DNA of 64,000 bases from positions 1 through 64,000 of the forward strand of contig CAZEVO010000003.1 in assembly GCA_964515235.1 (NCBI GenBank). Reading direction: 5' to 3'. Below the pieces are notes generated by a model. The model was not told where the DNA came from and did not search any database. It worked only from the letters and a program-made list of their open reading frames with translations. This document shows, one piece after another, positions 46,175-55,498 of this stretch. The stretch is from OPU3-GD-OMZ sp964515235 (GTDB lineage: Bacteria > Pseudomonadota > Gammaproteobacteria > Methylococcales > Methylomonadaceae). A program made the position numbers and the translations under genes. How positions within the stretch are numbered: the first letter of the stretch is position 1; each line of letters opens with the position of its first letter.

Positions 46175-46216
46175 AACCCTATTACTGATTAATCAGTAAT
46201 AGGGTTTTTTTTATTG
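46175..46216 (+). terminator. Strong terminator after the 48-aa membrane protein gene
   Basis: AACCCTATTACTGATT is followed directly by its exact reverse complement (46175-46206, a 32-bp perfect palindrome) and then a run of T, a textbook intrinsic terminator for plus-strand transcripts. Confidence 0.92.
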
Positions 46217-46256
46217 TGATTAAATTAATTGCTATTTCTATGAATGGTAAAAAACG

Positions 46257-46511
46257 TTAGGGAGAGACAAACACAATGTTTTGCTGATTATTTTTAAGTG
46301 TTTTTTTGCCAATGCCTTTGACTTTATTTAGCTCATTGAGAGAAGAAAATGAACCATTTTTTTCACGGTAATCAATAATAGTTTTTGCTTTTTTTAAACC
46401 AATCCCGTTAAGAGCATTAGCAATTTCAGTCTCGTTAGCGGTATTAATATTGATGGGTGCAGCAGTCACGCTAAATGAAAAAAGAAGTAGAAAAATAAAA
46501 TATTTAAACAT
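46257..46511 (-). CDS. ComEA-like helix-hairpin-helix DNA-binding protein
   Basis: It is 84 aa. A signal peptide (MFKYFIFLLLFSFSVTAAP) is followed by ININTANETEIANALNGIG and LNELNKVKGIGKKTL, the two helix-hairpin-helix motifs of ComEA. Such periplasmic proteins bind incoming DNA during natural transformation in related bacteria. It stands alone here, with no other competence gene in the window. Confidence 0.92.
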   Translation of the reverse strand: MFKYFIFLLLFSFSVTAAPININTANETEIANALNGIGLKKAKTIIDYREKNGSFSSLNELNKVKGIGKKTLKNNQQNIVFVSP

Positions 46512-46694
46512 AATAAATCTCCGTAATAAAAGAGGAGTAAAAAAACTACGAAAAGATATAGCGTAGTAACAAACAAAAATAGTTTGTTATCTCGTTGATA
46601 CAATATTTTTAATATTGTTTTGATCAGTTATTGCCTGATAACTTTATTTTGTTGTCTAATGGGCCTTTCTTTCATATTGTTAATCAATAGAGCC

Positions 46695-47054
46695 ATGTTT
46701 CGAAATATGAGTTTTTTTTGGTCATTGAAATCAAGGTCCTTGAATGATTCAGAATTAAATCTGAATCAAGAGGTTTTTCCTAAAGATGAGTTGTCGGTTA
46801 AGGAAGAGTTGGCGGAAGTAGTTATTCAGCAATTATTAAAAAATAAAAAAGTTTCTATTCTTGATGGACTGAATGAGTATGATGAGGATTATACTTTTTT
46901 TGAATCACGAGGAAATATCATAACTCATGAAATGAAAAAAAAGCTTGCTGATGAAATACTAAAGCAAGACCAGCAAACTGAGACTGCCGAGTCTGAAAAT
47001 GAAAATCAAGATATTAATAAGTTAAGAGCTCATAATGACCAGCAGTCCGGTTGA
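46695..47054 (+). CDS. DUF3306-like protein of a formate dehydrogenase accessory cluster
   Basis: The open frame extends back to a TTG at 46620, but the part before 46695 is a hydrophobic stretch without a clear ribosome site; ATG codons at 46695 and 46707 are alternatives, so the start is uncertain. The C-terminal half has LLKNKKVSILDGLNEYDEDYT, close to the pattern NVMDGLDxYxDDY I associate with DUF3306 proteins, and MSFFWSLKSRS resembles their N-terminus. The 3' end overlaps the ferredoxin gene by 20 bp. The assignment is by eye plus context. Confidence 0.6.
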   Translation: MFRNMSFFWSLKSRSLNDSELNLNQEVFPKDELSVKEELAEVVIQQLLKNKKVSILDGLNEYDEDYTFFESRGNIITHEMKKKLADEILKQDQQTETAESENENQDINKLRAHNDQQSG

Positions 47055-48561
47055 ATTAGCCCAACAAATGATTGATGGGTATTCCATTGAAGAAACGGCT
47101 TATGTAACCTATGAGTCAGTAGGAAGATTATTGGTTATTGGTACCACAAGAGACATTTTTGAGGTTTTGCCATTATTAAGTCCCTTTTCGGTTTCTGTTT
47201 TAGGTGTGGGTAATTCGACAAATCAAGAACAGAGCGAATTACTTCAAAGAGTAAATTTTATTGGAATTGCTGATAGTATTCAGTTGTCTGGGTATCTTGG
47301 GAATTTCACAGTAGATGGAATACCAAGTAGCTATGATTTGGTTTTAGATTTATGCCAAATAGCAGTTCTTCAATCAGTAGTTACTCCAATTGGTTATTTT
47401 CGGTTGGAAGTAATTGCTGAATTACCGCAGCTTGTAGAGCAATTAAGTGAGCTTGTGGGTGTTTTTGATAAGCCAAAGTTTTTTTCTTTTTCTAAGAATA
47501 AATGCGCGCATAGTCAAAATAAGATAGAAGGGTGCCGGCAATGCCTTGATATTTGTGCTACCGATGCAATAACTTCAGTTGATTATCAAATTGTAGTAAA
47601 CCCTTATTTATGTCAAGGTTGCGGTGAATGTTCAGTCGTCTGTCCATCTGGGGCAATGAATTATCAATACCCTTCTCGTCAAAATTTATTATGTCAGTTA
47701 CGGGAGATGTTAACAGCGTTTTATTCTGCCGGAGGGGCTCAACCAATTGTTGTTTTTTGTAGTATAGAAGAAAGATGTTTGTTGCCTTCGAATCCTAAAG
47801 ATGTTTTATTATTTCCATTAGAATCACTGTCTTCAGTGGGAGCGGAAATTTGCCTTGTGGTGTTGGCTTTAGGTGTGGCGCAGGTTGTTTTTTATAATTC
47901 AGAGCCATTATTAACCGATAGTGAGTCAGCGCTTAATAATGAGTTAGCTATAGCGACTGCAATTATAACAAGCATGGGTTTTTCAGAACAAATGTTGCAA
48001 CGTTCGGAGGGGGTTTTAAAGTTTAATACTAATTTACTGGCTATTCCACCGGCTACTTTTGTTATTGATCATGATAAAAGAGTCGTTTTTCGTATGGCAG
48101 TCGATTATCTATTGAACTATGCCAGCCAACAACCGAGACAAGTAAAATTGGAGTCTCATTCGGCTTGGGGCGAGGTGAAGGTAGCAAAAGATTTGTGTAC
48201 GTTGTGTTTCTCATGTGTTTCTGCGTGCCCTTCGGGTGCGTTACAATCTGGGCAAAGCCAACCACAATTAAAGTTTATTGAATCATTATGTTTGCAATGT
48301 GATTTGTGTGTATCAACTTGCCCAGAACAGGCGATCGAATTAAGGTCTCGTTATCTTTATGATAGTGTCGAGGCACGTCGCGCTAGGTGTTTACATGAGG
48401 AGCCAGCTTTTCATTGTATTAACTGCCAAAAGCCCTTCGCAACAAAAAAAATGGTGTTGATTATAAAAGAAAAATTATCGGAACACCCTATGTATCAGGG
48501 CAAAGCATTGAAACGTTTGGAAATGTGTGAAGAGTGTCGAATTACGAGTCAGCTCGGTTGA
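47035..48561 (+). CDS. Multi-cluster 4Fe-4S protein of formate dehydrogenase accessory type
   Basis: It is 508 aa. The cysteine sets are CRQCLDIC, CQGCGECSVVCPSG, CTLCFSCVSACPSG and CLQCDLCVSTCPEQ, which can hold about four 4Fe-4S clusters, and there is a C-terminal CINCQKPF...CEECR zinc- or cluster-like pair. The middle (LREMLTAFYSAGG, SLSSVGAEICLVVLALGVAQVV) matches the ferredoxin-like proteins found beside molybdenum/tungsten formate dehydrogenases. The gene abuts the TorD-type chaperone. A cytoplasmic electron-transfer or maturation role is inferred from family and context. Confidence 0.82.
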   Translation: MTSSPVELAQQMIDGYSIEETAYVTYESVGRLLVIGTTRDIFEVLPLLSPFSVSVLGVGNSTNQEQSELLQRVNFIGIADSIQLSGYLGNFTVDGIPSSYDLVLDLCQIAVLQSVVTPIGYFRLEVIAELPQLVEQLSELVGVFDKPKFFSFSKNKCAHSQNKIEGCRQCLDICATDAITSVDYQIVVNPYLCQGCGECSVVCPSGAMNYQYPSRQNLLCQLREMLTAFYSAGGAQPIVVFCSIEERCLLPSNPKDVLLFPLESLSSVGAEICLVVLALGVAQVVFYNSEPLLTDSESALNNELAIATAIITSMGFSEQMLQRSEGVLKFNTNLLAIPPATFVIDHDKRVVFRMAVDYLLNYASQQPRQVKLESHSAWGEVKVAKDLCTLCFSCVSACPSGALQSGQSQPQLKFIESLCLQCDLCVSTCPEQAIELRSRYLYDSVEARRARCLHEEPAFHCINCQKPFATKKMVLIIKEKLSEHPMYQGKALKRLEMCEECRITSQLG

Positions 48562-49164
48562 ATGGTGATGGTGGCACAAGAAGACGGCTTAGAGGATCAG
48601 TTACGAGCTAATACTTATAGTTTATTAGCACATTTGTTTGTTGCTGAGCCTAAAAAACAAACTTTGTCATTGTTAGCATCAATGAGGACCCCGTCATCAG
48701 CAAAAGAGACTGCAGTTTCAATTGCTTGGGCTCAATTATTTGGTGTGGCTAAAACGATGGAAATAGCGACTATTAGTGCGGAGTTTCATCAGTTATTTAT
48801 TGGTATCGCACGTGGAGAGTTATTACCTTATGGGTGTTATTATCAGACCGGTTTTTTAATGGATAAGCCGTTAGTATTGCTCCGACAAGACCTTGAGGTG
48901 CTGGGTTTTAAACGACAAGAAAATAACAGAGAACCTGAAGACCATGTGTCTGCTTTGTGTGAGGTAATGGCTATATTAGTTCGAGAACGTCGGAGAGAGC
49001 AGTTTGATTTTTTTCAAAAGCATATGCAGGTGTGGATGCCGTTATTTTTTAAGGATATTAATGACTTACCATCAGCTTGTTTTTATCAAGCGGTTGCATC
49101 ATTGGGGATAGCTTTTTTTCAGGTCGAAGAAACATTTATGAGTATGAGTTATGACAACAAGTAA
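48562..49164 (+). CDS. TorD/DmsD-family molybdoenzyme chaperone
   Basis: It is 200 aa, all-helical. The family signature is visible as EPEDHVSALCEVMAIL near residue 133, preceded by FHQLFIGIARGELLPYGCYYQTGF. Members bind Tat signal peptides or apo-molybdoenzymes and help cofactor insertion. It begins directly at the ferredoxin stop and overlaps polA by 14 bp. No molybdoenzyme gene is in the window, so its client lies elsewhere. Confidence 0.87.
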   Translation: MVMVAQEDGLEDQLRANTYSLLAHLFVAEPKKQTLSLLASMRTPSSAKETAVSIAWAQLFGVAKTMEIATISAEFHQLFIGIARGELLPYGCYYQTGFLMDKPLVLLRQDLEVLGFKRQENNREPEDHVSALCEVMAILVRERRREQFDFFQKHMQVWMPLFFKDINDLPSACFYQAVASLGIAFFQVEETFMSMSYDNK

Positions 49165-51862
49165 TGATGCTAACCGGTTGGTTCTAGTTGATGGGTCCTC
49201 TTTTTTATTTAGAGCCTTTCATGCGGTTCCACCATTAAGCAATGATCAGGGTCAACCGACAAATGCGATTTTTGGTGTTACAAATATGCTTAAGCGTCTT
49301 TTGGATGATGAGGATACACCTTATGTTGCGGTAGTATTTGATGCACCGGGAGAAACATTTAGGCACCAATTGTATCGTGAATATAAAGCCAATAGACCCC
49401 CTATGCCGATTGAACTTAAGGTTCAGATTACGCCTTTATTTGAAGTAATACGAGCAATGGGATTACCGCTAATTATTGAACCGGATGTTGAGGCGGATGA
49501 TGTAATTGGTACATTAACTCATCTGGCACAATCTCAAGGGTTTCAGGTTGTCATTTCCACGGGTGATAAGGATATGGCTCAATTGGTTAATGACCAAGTC
49601 ACTTTAGTTAATACTATGACGAATAAGGTGATGGATGTTCAAGGTGTTCTGGATAAGTTTGGAGTTTTGCCTAAGCAAATTATAGATTATCTCGCATTAA
49701 TGGGAGACACTGTAGATAATATTCCAGGGGTTCCTAAAGTAGGTCCGAAAACAGCAGCGAAATGGCTGAACGAATTTCAGACCTTAGAACAGATTATGGC
49801 ATCTGCGGAGTCTTTCAAAGGAAAAGTAGGTGAAAATTTGCGTGCTAGTTTAGAGCAATTACCACTTTCTAAAACACTAACAACAATTAAGTGTGATTTA
49901 CAATTACCTTATGTTCTGGATGATTTAAAGCAACAGCCGTTAGATGTTCAAATGTTACTGCCTTTGGTTACAGATCTAGGGTTCGTTTCCTGGAGTAAAA
50001 AATTAGCAGAACCGTTGGCTTTAAAACAAGAGACTTCAGAGCAATTAATTAATGTTATTGATTATGAAACGATTTATACCGAGCAACGATTTGAATATTG
50101 GTTGAAACAGTTGCAGGGGACGGCTTTATTTTCGTTTGATACGGAAACAACGAGTTTAAATTATATTGAGGCAGAAATTGTAGGAATTTCATTTGCTCTT
50201 GATTCAGAGCAAGCGGCTTATATCCCTGTAGCTCATAATGACCCTGATGCACCAGAGCAATTATCACGGGAAATGGTTTTAGCGCGATTAAAGCCATTAT
50301 TGGAAGATTCGGAGAAAAAGAAGGTTGGTCAGAACTTAAAATATGATGCGCATATACTTGCTAATTATGGTATTCATTTACAGGGTATCGCGCATGATAC
50401 GATGTTGCAGTCTTATGTATTGAATAGTACCGTGACTCGTCATGATATGGACTCCTTGGCCAAGTATTATTTAGGACGTGAAACGATTCACTATGAAGAT
50501 GTAGCGGGCAAAGGGGTTAAACAAATTCCATTTCAGGATGTTGCCATCAAACAAGCAGCCCCCTATGCTGCTGAAGATGCTGAAGTTACTTTGCAGTTAC
50601 ATCAGTCACTTTGGTCGGCGCTTAAGCCATTAGAGGCGATGCGTTTTTTGTATGAAACGGTTGAGTTGCCATTAATTAAAGTTTTAATGCGTATAGAACG
50701 CAATGGTGTTTTATTAGATCATTCGATGCTGAATCAACAAAGCATGGAATTAGCAAATCAAATTAGTGGATTAGAGTTAAAAGCGCATGAGGTTGCTGGT
50801 AAGGTCTTTAATTTGAATTCGCCTAAGCAAATTCAAGATATCCTATACGATCAATTGAAATTACCAGTGCTTAAGAAAACCCCAAAGGGTCAGCCGTCAA
50901 CAGCTGAGTCTGTTTTACAGGAGTTGGCAGTCGATTATGCATTGCCTAAAATAATTCTGGATTATCGTCAGTTAAGTAAATTAAAGTCCACTTATACTGA
51001 TAAATTACCTTTATTAGCGCAGCAGAAAACCGGGCGCGTCCATACATCCTATCATCAAGCAGTAACGGCAACGGGCCGACTGTCATCAACAGAGCCGAAC
51101 CTTCAAAATATACCTGTTCGTAGCGAGCAAGGGCGTAAAATAAGGCAGTCTTTTATTGTACCGGATGGTTTTTGTTTAGTAGCCGCTGATTATTCTCAAA
51201 TTGAATTACGTATTATGGCGCATTTATCTGCTGACGAAGGGTTATTGGCTGCTTTTGGTGCAGGGGAAGATATTCATAAAACGACAGCAGCAGAAGTTTT
51301 TGGGGTGCACTCGAGCCAGGTAACAGCAGATTTAAGGCGTTCAGCTAAGGCTATTAATTTTGGGTTGATTTATGGAATGTCAGCTTTTGGCTTAGCACGG
51401 CAATTGGGTGTTTCTAGAGGTGAGGCACAATCTTATATTGAATTATACTTTTCTCGCTATCCCGGGGTTAAAAATTATATGGATACGATCCGTGAGTTAG
51501 CAGCGCAGCAAGGCTATGTTGAAACCTTATTTGGCCGTCGATTGTATTTGCCGGAAATAAATTCAAAAAATGGTACGCGCAGACAATATGCGGAACGCAC
51601 TGCAATTAATGCACCGATGCAAGGAACTGCAGCTGATATTATAAAGAAAGCAATGATTAGCGTTGATCAATGGATACAAAGTGAACAACGGGAAGTTAAA
51701 ATGATTATGCAGGTTCATGATGAACTTGTGTTTGAAGTGCCGCTAATTTCCAGAGAAGAGAATATGCAAGCAATTCAGTCGTTAATGAGTTCAGCCGCGC
51801 ATTTGGCTATTCCATTGATTGTTGATATGGGGTACGGCCAAAATTGGGATGAAGCGCATTAA
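49151..51862 (+). CDS. polA: DNA polymerase I
   Basis: Repair and Okazaki-fragment polymerase. It is 903 aa with all three domains: the 5'-3' exonuclease (LVDGSSFLFRAFHAVP, EADDVIGTL, GDKDMAQLV), the 3'-5' exonuclease with intact acidic residues (FSFDTETTSLNY, VGQNLKYDAHIL, AAEDAEVT), and the polymerase (ADYSQIELRIMAHLS, RRSAKAINFGLIYGMSAFGLA, QVHDELVFEVP). It overlaps the chaperone gene by 14 bp, unusual company for polA. Confidence 0.98.
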   Translation: MTTSNDANRLVLVDGSSFLFRAFHAVPPLSNDQGQPTNAIFGVTNMLKRLLDDEDTPYVAVVFDAPGETFRHQLYREYKANRPPMPIELKVQITPLFEVIRAMGLPLIIEPDVEADDVIGTLTHLAQSQGFQVVISTGDKDMAQLVNDQVTLVNTMTNKVMDVQGVLDKFGVLPKQIIDYLALMGDTVDNIPGVPKVGPKTAAKWLNEFQTLEQIMASAESFKGKVGENLRASLEQLPLSKTLTTIKCDLQLPYVLDDLKQQPLDVQMLLPLVTDLGFVSWSKKLAEPLALKQETSEQLINVIDYETIYTEQRFEYWLKQLQGTALFSFDTETTSLNYIEAEIVGISFALDSEQAAYIPVAHNDPDAPEQLSREMVLARLKPLLEDSEKKKVGQNLKYDAHILANYGIHLQGIAHDTMLQSYVLNSTVTRHDMDSLAKYYLGRETIHYEDVAGKGVKQIPFQDVAIKQAAPYAAEDAEVTLQLHQSLWSALKPLEAMRFLYETVELPLIKVLMRIERNGVLLDHSMLNQQSMELANQISGLELKAHEVAGKVFNLNSPKQIQDILYDQLKLPVLKKTPKGQPSTAESVLQELAVDYALPKIILDYRQLSKLKSTYTDKLPLLAQQKTGRVHTSYHQAVTATGRLSSTEPNLQNIPVRSEQGRKIRQSFIVPDGFCLVAADYSQIELRIMAHLSADEGLLAAFGAGEDIHKTTAAEVFGVHSSQVTADLRRSAKAINFGLIYGMSAFGLARQLGVSRGEAQSYIELYFSRYPGVKNYMDTIRELAAQQGYVETLFGRRLYLPEINSKNGTRRQYAERTAINAPMQGTAADIIKKAMISVDQWIQSEQREVKMIMQVHDELVFEVPLISREENMQAIQSLMSSAAHLAIPLIVDMGYGQNWDEAH

Positions 51863-51881
51863 AAGTTTGGTCATGGTTTTT

Positions 51882-52481
51882 TTACTCTATTGCAAGCCAG
51901 CTGTCTAGAGTATTTTGAAGTTCTTGGACTCCTGTTTTTTTTAATGATGAAAAGAGCTGAGTGGTGACTGGTGAAACTGAGTCGCTTAGTTTTTTTTCAA
52001 CTTTCAGCAAAATATTTTTTGACGCACCATATTTCATTTTATCGGATTTATTGAGGAGGATATGTAGAGGGACTTCGCTATGTTGACACCAATGAATCAT
52101 TTGCCAGTCAAATTCTGTCAGGGGGTGGCGAATATCCATGACCAAGACAATGCCAGAAAGTGATTTGCGTTGTAATAAGTAATTTTCCATCATTTTGTGC
52201 CAGTCTTTTTTGACAGTTAAAGGGACTTTGGCGTATCCAAAACCCGGCAAATCAACAAATCGATTTGTTTCATTCAATTTGAAAAAATTAAGTAATTGGG
52301 TTCGCCCTGGTGTTTTACTGATTCGGGCTAGAGATTTTTGTTGGGTAAGGCTGTTAATGGTGCTTGATTTTCCGGCATTAGAACGACCAGCAAAAGCAAT
52401 TTCGTGACCGATATCTTCAGGTGCCTGATTGATAGAGGGTGCGCTCATTATGAATGTGGCTTGATGGTAAATTGGGTTCAT
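51882..52481 (-). CDS. engB: Ribosome biogenesis GTPase EngB (YihA/YsxC)
   Basis: GTPase needed for 50S assembly. It is 199 aa. G1 is AGRSNAGKSSTINSL, G2 includes ISKTPGRTQLLNFF, G3 is DLPGFGYAKV and G4 NKSDK. Convergent with polA (19-bp gap) and divergent from the cytochrome gene, an arrangement common in gammaproteobacteria. Confidence 0.97.
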   Translation of the reverse strand: MNPIYHQATFIMSAPSINQAPEDIGHEIAFAGRSNAGKSSTINSLTQQKSLARISKTPGRTQLLNFFKLNETNRFVDLPGFGYAKVPLTVKKDWHKMMENYLLQRKSLSGIVLVMDIRHPLTEFDWQMIHWCQHSEVPLHILLNKSDKMKYGASKNILLKVEKKLSDSVSPVTTQLFSSLKKTGVQELQNTLDSWLAIE

Positions 52482-52685
52482 CGTAATCTCGCTATGAGGG
52501 ATAAATTAGAGTAAACTGGTACGAATAAGTTGTCTTCAGCTGATTTTATTGATTTTTTTTTGATAAATATCAAAAGTACGCCATGATAAAGCATTTGAAG
52601 ATTTATCTAAGTACTTAACGTGTCATTTTTAGAATTAAGGGCAAGTACTGAGTATCTGGACATTATTATTTATTGGGAGTAAATA

Positions 52686-53426
52686 ATGAACAAGAAACTG
52701 TTCGCAGTTGGCATTACATTGGTTTTAGCTGTTTTTACAGGAGTATCACAAGCAAAGAGCGGTGATGTTTCCTGTGAGGGTGTGCCGTTCAATAGAAGTT
52801 GTTGGTTAAATAACTTATATCCGGGCCAGAAAAAAGCAGAGGCCTGCGCAGGTTGTCACGGGCAAGATGGTAACAGTGCAATGGGTTTGTTTCCAAAGCT
52901 AGCAGGTCAGCACCCTGCTTACTTGGTTAAACAATTAATTGCGTTTAAAACGGGTGCGCGAAAGGATTTGAGCATGCAATCTATTGCATCGTCATTGAGT
53001 GACGACGATATGCGGGATATTGCTGCTTTTTATTCTGAACAGGGCATTTCTCCAAATAGTTTGCCTGAACCAGAAGTAGCAGAAGACGAAGATGACGACT
53101 GGGGTGAAAGTGAAGAGGAAACAGAAAACAGTTTATCCATTGAAGAACTGATTGTGATGGGTAGAGATTTGTATCGGAATGGTGATGTTGACAATAAAGT
53201 TTCGGCCTGTATTGCTTGCCATGGTCCTTATGGCCAAGGAAACAAACCAGCGGTATTTCCAAGGCTAGCCTCTCAGCATGCAGATTACCTGATTAAGTCA
53301 CTCAAGGATTTTAAATCGGATGTACGTAATAATAATCCTGACAGTATGATGCATATGATTGCTAAGAAAATGTCAGATCAAGAAATAGAAGCGGTGGCGC
53401 ATTTTATTTCTATGATGAACAAGTAA
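52686..53426 (+). CDS. Diheme cytochrome c4-like protein
   Basis: Periplasmic electron carrier. It is 246 aa. A signal peptide ends near SQAKS. Two heme c sites, CAGCH (near residue 56) and CIACH (near residue 176), lie in two similar halves (LFPKLAGQHPAYLVKQL and VFPRLASQHADYLIKSL), with downstream Met candidates. The halves are joined by an unusually acidic linker (AEDEDDDWGESEEETEN) of about 25 residues. The resB-ccsA pair that follows would attach its hemes. Confidence 0.93.
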   Translation: MNKKLFAVGITLVLAVFTGVSQAKSGDVSCEGVPFNRSCWLNNLYPGQKKAEACAGCHGQDGNSAMGLFPKLAGQHPAYLVKQLIAFKTGARKDLSMQSIASSLSDDDMRDIAAFYSEQGISPNSLPEPEVAEDEDDDWGESEEETENSLSIEELIVMGRDLYRNGDVDNKVSACIACHGPYGQGNKPAVFPRLASQHADYLIKSLKDFKSDVRNNNPDSMMHMIAKKMSDQEIEAVAHFISMMNK

Positions 53427-53446
53427 TTTTTATTTGCTCTATTAAG

Positions 53447-53476
53447 AACGCGGGACTTTTATGTTCCGCGTTTTTT
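53447..53476 (+). terminator. Terminator after the cytochrome c4-like gene
   Basis: AACGCGGGAC and GTTCCGCG(TT) form a 10-bp stem with one G-U pair around a 6-nt loop, followed by six T. It separates the cytochrome transcript from resB, perhaps partially. Confidence 0.85.
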
Positions 53477-53490
53477 GTTAGGTATTATTT

Positions 53491-55494
53491 ATGTCGGCTC
53501 CAATAGACACTTCTTTTCGGCCCTTTTCAGTGGCGACAATACTCATTCGTTTTCTGGGTTCGATGAATCTAGCTATTACGTTATTGGTTGCTGTAGCTAT
53601 TGCCTCAGTTATCGGCACGGTATTACAGCAAAATCAACCCTACCCTGACTATATACTTAAGTTTGGCCCTTTCTGGTTTGAGGTGTTTAAGTCATTAGAC
53701 TTGTTTGATGTGTACTCATCAGTTTGGTTTTTAGTTATTTTAGGTTTTTTAGTTATTTCAACAACGGTTTGTATTTTCCGTAATACGCCACGGGTTTTAA
53801 AAGATATTCGTGATTATAAGGAGTCTGCGCAACTGACTGCTTTGCGTAAAATGAGCCACCATCATGAATGGCAGTCATCTTATAGTCGGGAAGTTTGTTT
53901 AGATCGCATCCGTGCTGTAGCGAACGCAAGAGGATATCGTCTGATTGTGAAATCGCAGGAAAAGCAATCTATTGTTGCTGCAAAAAAAGGAGCAGGTAGT
54001 CGTTTAGGTTATATTTTTACACACCTTGCAATTGTGATTATTTGTATTGGTGGTTTGATTGATGGCAATGTGCCTTTAAAAGTTGCAGAAATGACCGGAG
54101 ATATTCAGGTAGAAACGCGTAATATTCCGGCGAGTGAGGTTCCTTTAGTCAGTACTTTACCGGTTGATAATTTATCATTTAGAGGAACCGTAACGATTCC
54201 TGAGGGGCAAAAAGCAAATTTAGCTTTTATAGATTTTAAAGATGGTTATTTGGTGCAACGGCTACCCTTTTTAATTGCAGTTGAAGACTTTCGTATTGAC
54301 TATTATAAGTCGGGACAGCCGAAATCATTTGCAAGTGATTTAATTATTTACGATCAGGGTCTTGATGTACCCTTACAAAAAACAATTTCGGTTAATCATC
54401 CACTGGAGTACAACGGGTATACGATTTATCAGTCGAGTTTTGGCGATGGTGGGTCAAAACTTAAGATTAAACTATGGCCGTTAGCGGGCGCTAAGCTAAG
54501 TGATGAGATTCAGGTAGTTGTTAATACCCCGGTTGTTTTGCCTCTTAAAAAGGGTGATATGACCCTGGAGGTTCTTGATTTCAGACCGATAAATGTGAAC
54601 CCTGATATAACTGGTGTGAAGCAGTTTAAGAATATAGGCCCGCGGTTTCAGTATAAGTTGAGAACAGTAACAGGTGAGGCAACTGAATTTATTAATTATA
54701 TGATGCCAGTTGAAAAGGATGGTGCAAAATATTATTTAACAGGATTACGCCATAGTCCTGCTGATGAGTTTAGGTATTGGTATATACCTGCTGACAGTGA
54801 GGATGGGGTCGCGCGGTTTATGCATTTTCTAAGCTTATTGAGTGATGATAAGAAGCTGAGAGAGATAGCATTATCATCATTACCGAAACAAGCAGAGAGT
54901 TTTTTACCGGTGGGAGAAGGCCAAGAACTTATTGCTCAATTTATGGTCGGTTTAGTTAGGCAGTTTGTCGCGGGAGGTGTTGGTCTGATTGCTGCCAAAG
55001 TAAAGGCGGTTGTAGAGCCGGATAAACAATCAGAGATATCTGCTCTTTATGCGAAGGTTTTGCATCATTTTTTGCGTAATGTTTATTGGGTAGTTTTGCA
55101 GGAGGAGAGCGTAAACCCAGTAGCAGGCCTAAATGATTTTGATGAAAGATTTTATGAAGATGCAGTTGCAGCAGTAAGTATCAGCCATCAATATGATGTA
55201 CCGGTTTATTTAGACTTAGTTGGTTTTGATCATAAGGAAGCTACGGGGTTACAAGTAACCCGCTCACCAGGGAAACTGTTAGTGTTTCCTGGTTGTTTGT
55301 TGTTGGTTGTTGGCGTATTTTGTATGTTTTATTTACCACAACGTCGTTTTTGGGTTATTGTGTCAGAATCTTCAGAACAGACACAATTGTTTTTAGCAGC
55401 TCAGGCTAGCCGCAATCCATATGAGTTTGAACAAGAATATAATGAATTAGAAAAGCTCTTGCTTTTACAATTAGAGGTAGGAAAAACAGATTGA
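53491..55494 (+). CDS. resB: Cytochrome c biogenesis protein ResB (Ccs1)
   Basis: Membrane partner in System II heme delivery to apocytochrome c. It is 667 aa. Three hydrophobic helices lie in the first 200 residues (SMNLAITLLVAVAIASVIGTVLQQNQP is the family start, then a helix with FLVISTTVCIFRNTPRVL and GYIFTHLAIVIICIGGLIDG). A long periplasmic domain with HPLEYNGYTIYQSSFGD follows, then a last helix near residue 595. CcsA follows after 4 bp. Confidence 0.94.
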   Translation: MSAPIDTSFRPFSVATILIRFLGSMNLAITLLVAVAIASVIGTVLQQNQPYPDYILKFGPFWFEVFKSLDLFDVYSSVWFLVILGFLVISTTVCIFRNTPRVLKDIRDYKESAQLTALRKMSHHHEWQSSYSREVCLDRIRAVANARGYRLIVKSQEKQSIVAAKKGAGSRLGYIFTHLAIVIICIGGLIDGNVPLKVAEMTGDIQVETRNIPASEVPLVSTLPVDNLSFRGTVTIPEGQKANLAFIDFKDGYLVQRLPFLIAVEDFRIDYYKSGQPKSFASDLIIYDQGLDVPLQKTISVNHPLEYNGYTIYQSSFGDGGSKLKIKLWPLAGAKLSDEIQVVVNTPVVLPLKKGDMTLEVLDFRPINVNPDITGVKQFKNIGPRFQYKLRTVTGEATEFINYMMPVEKDGAKYYLTGLRHSPADEFRYWYIPADSEDGVARFMHFLSLLSDDKKLREIALSSLPKQAESFLPVGEGQELIAQFMVGLVRQFVAGGVGLIAAKVKAVVEPDKQSEISALYAKVLHHFLRNVYWVVLQEESVNPVAGLNDFDERFYEDAVAAVSISHQYDVPVYLDLVGFDHKEATGLQVTRSPGKLLVFPGCLLLVVGVFCMFYLPQRRFWVIVSESSEQTQLFLAAQASRNPYEFEQEYNELEKLLLLQLEVGKTD

Positions 55495-55498
55495 AATT

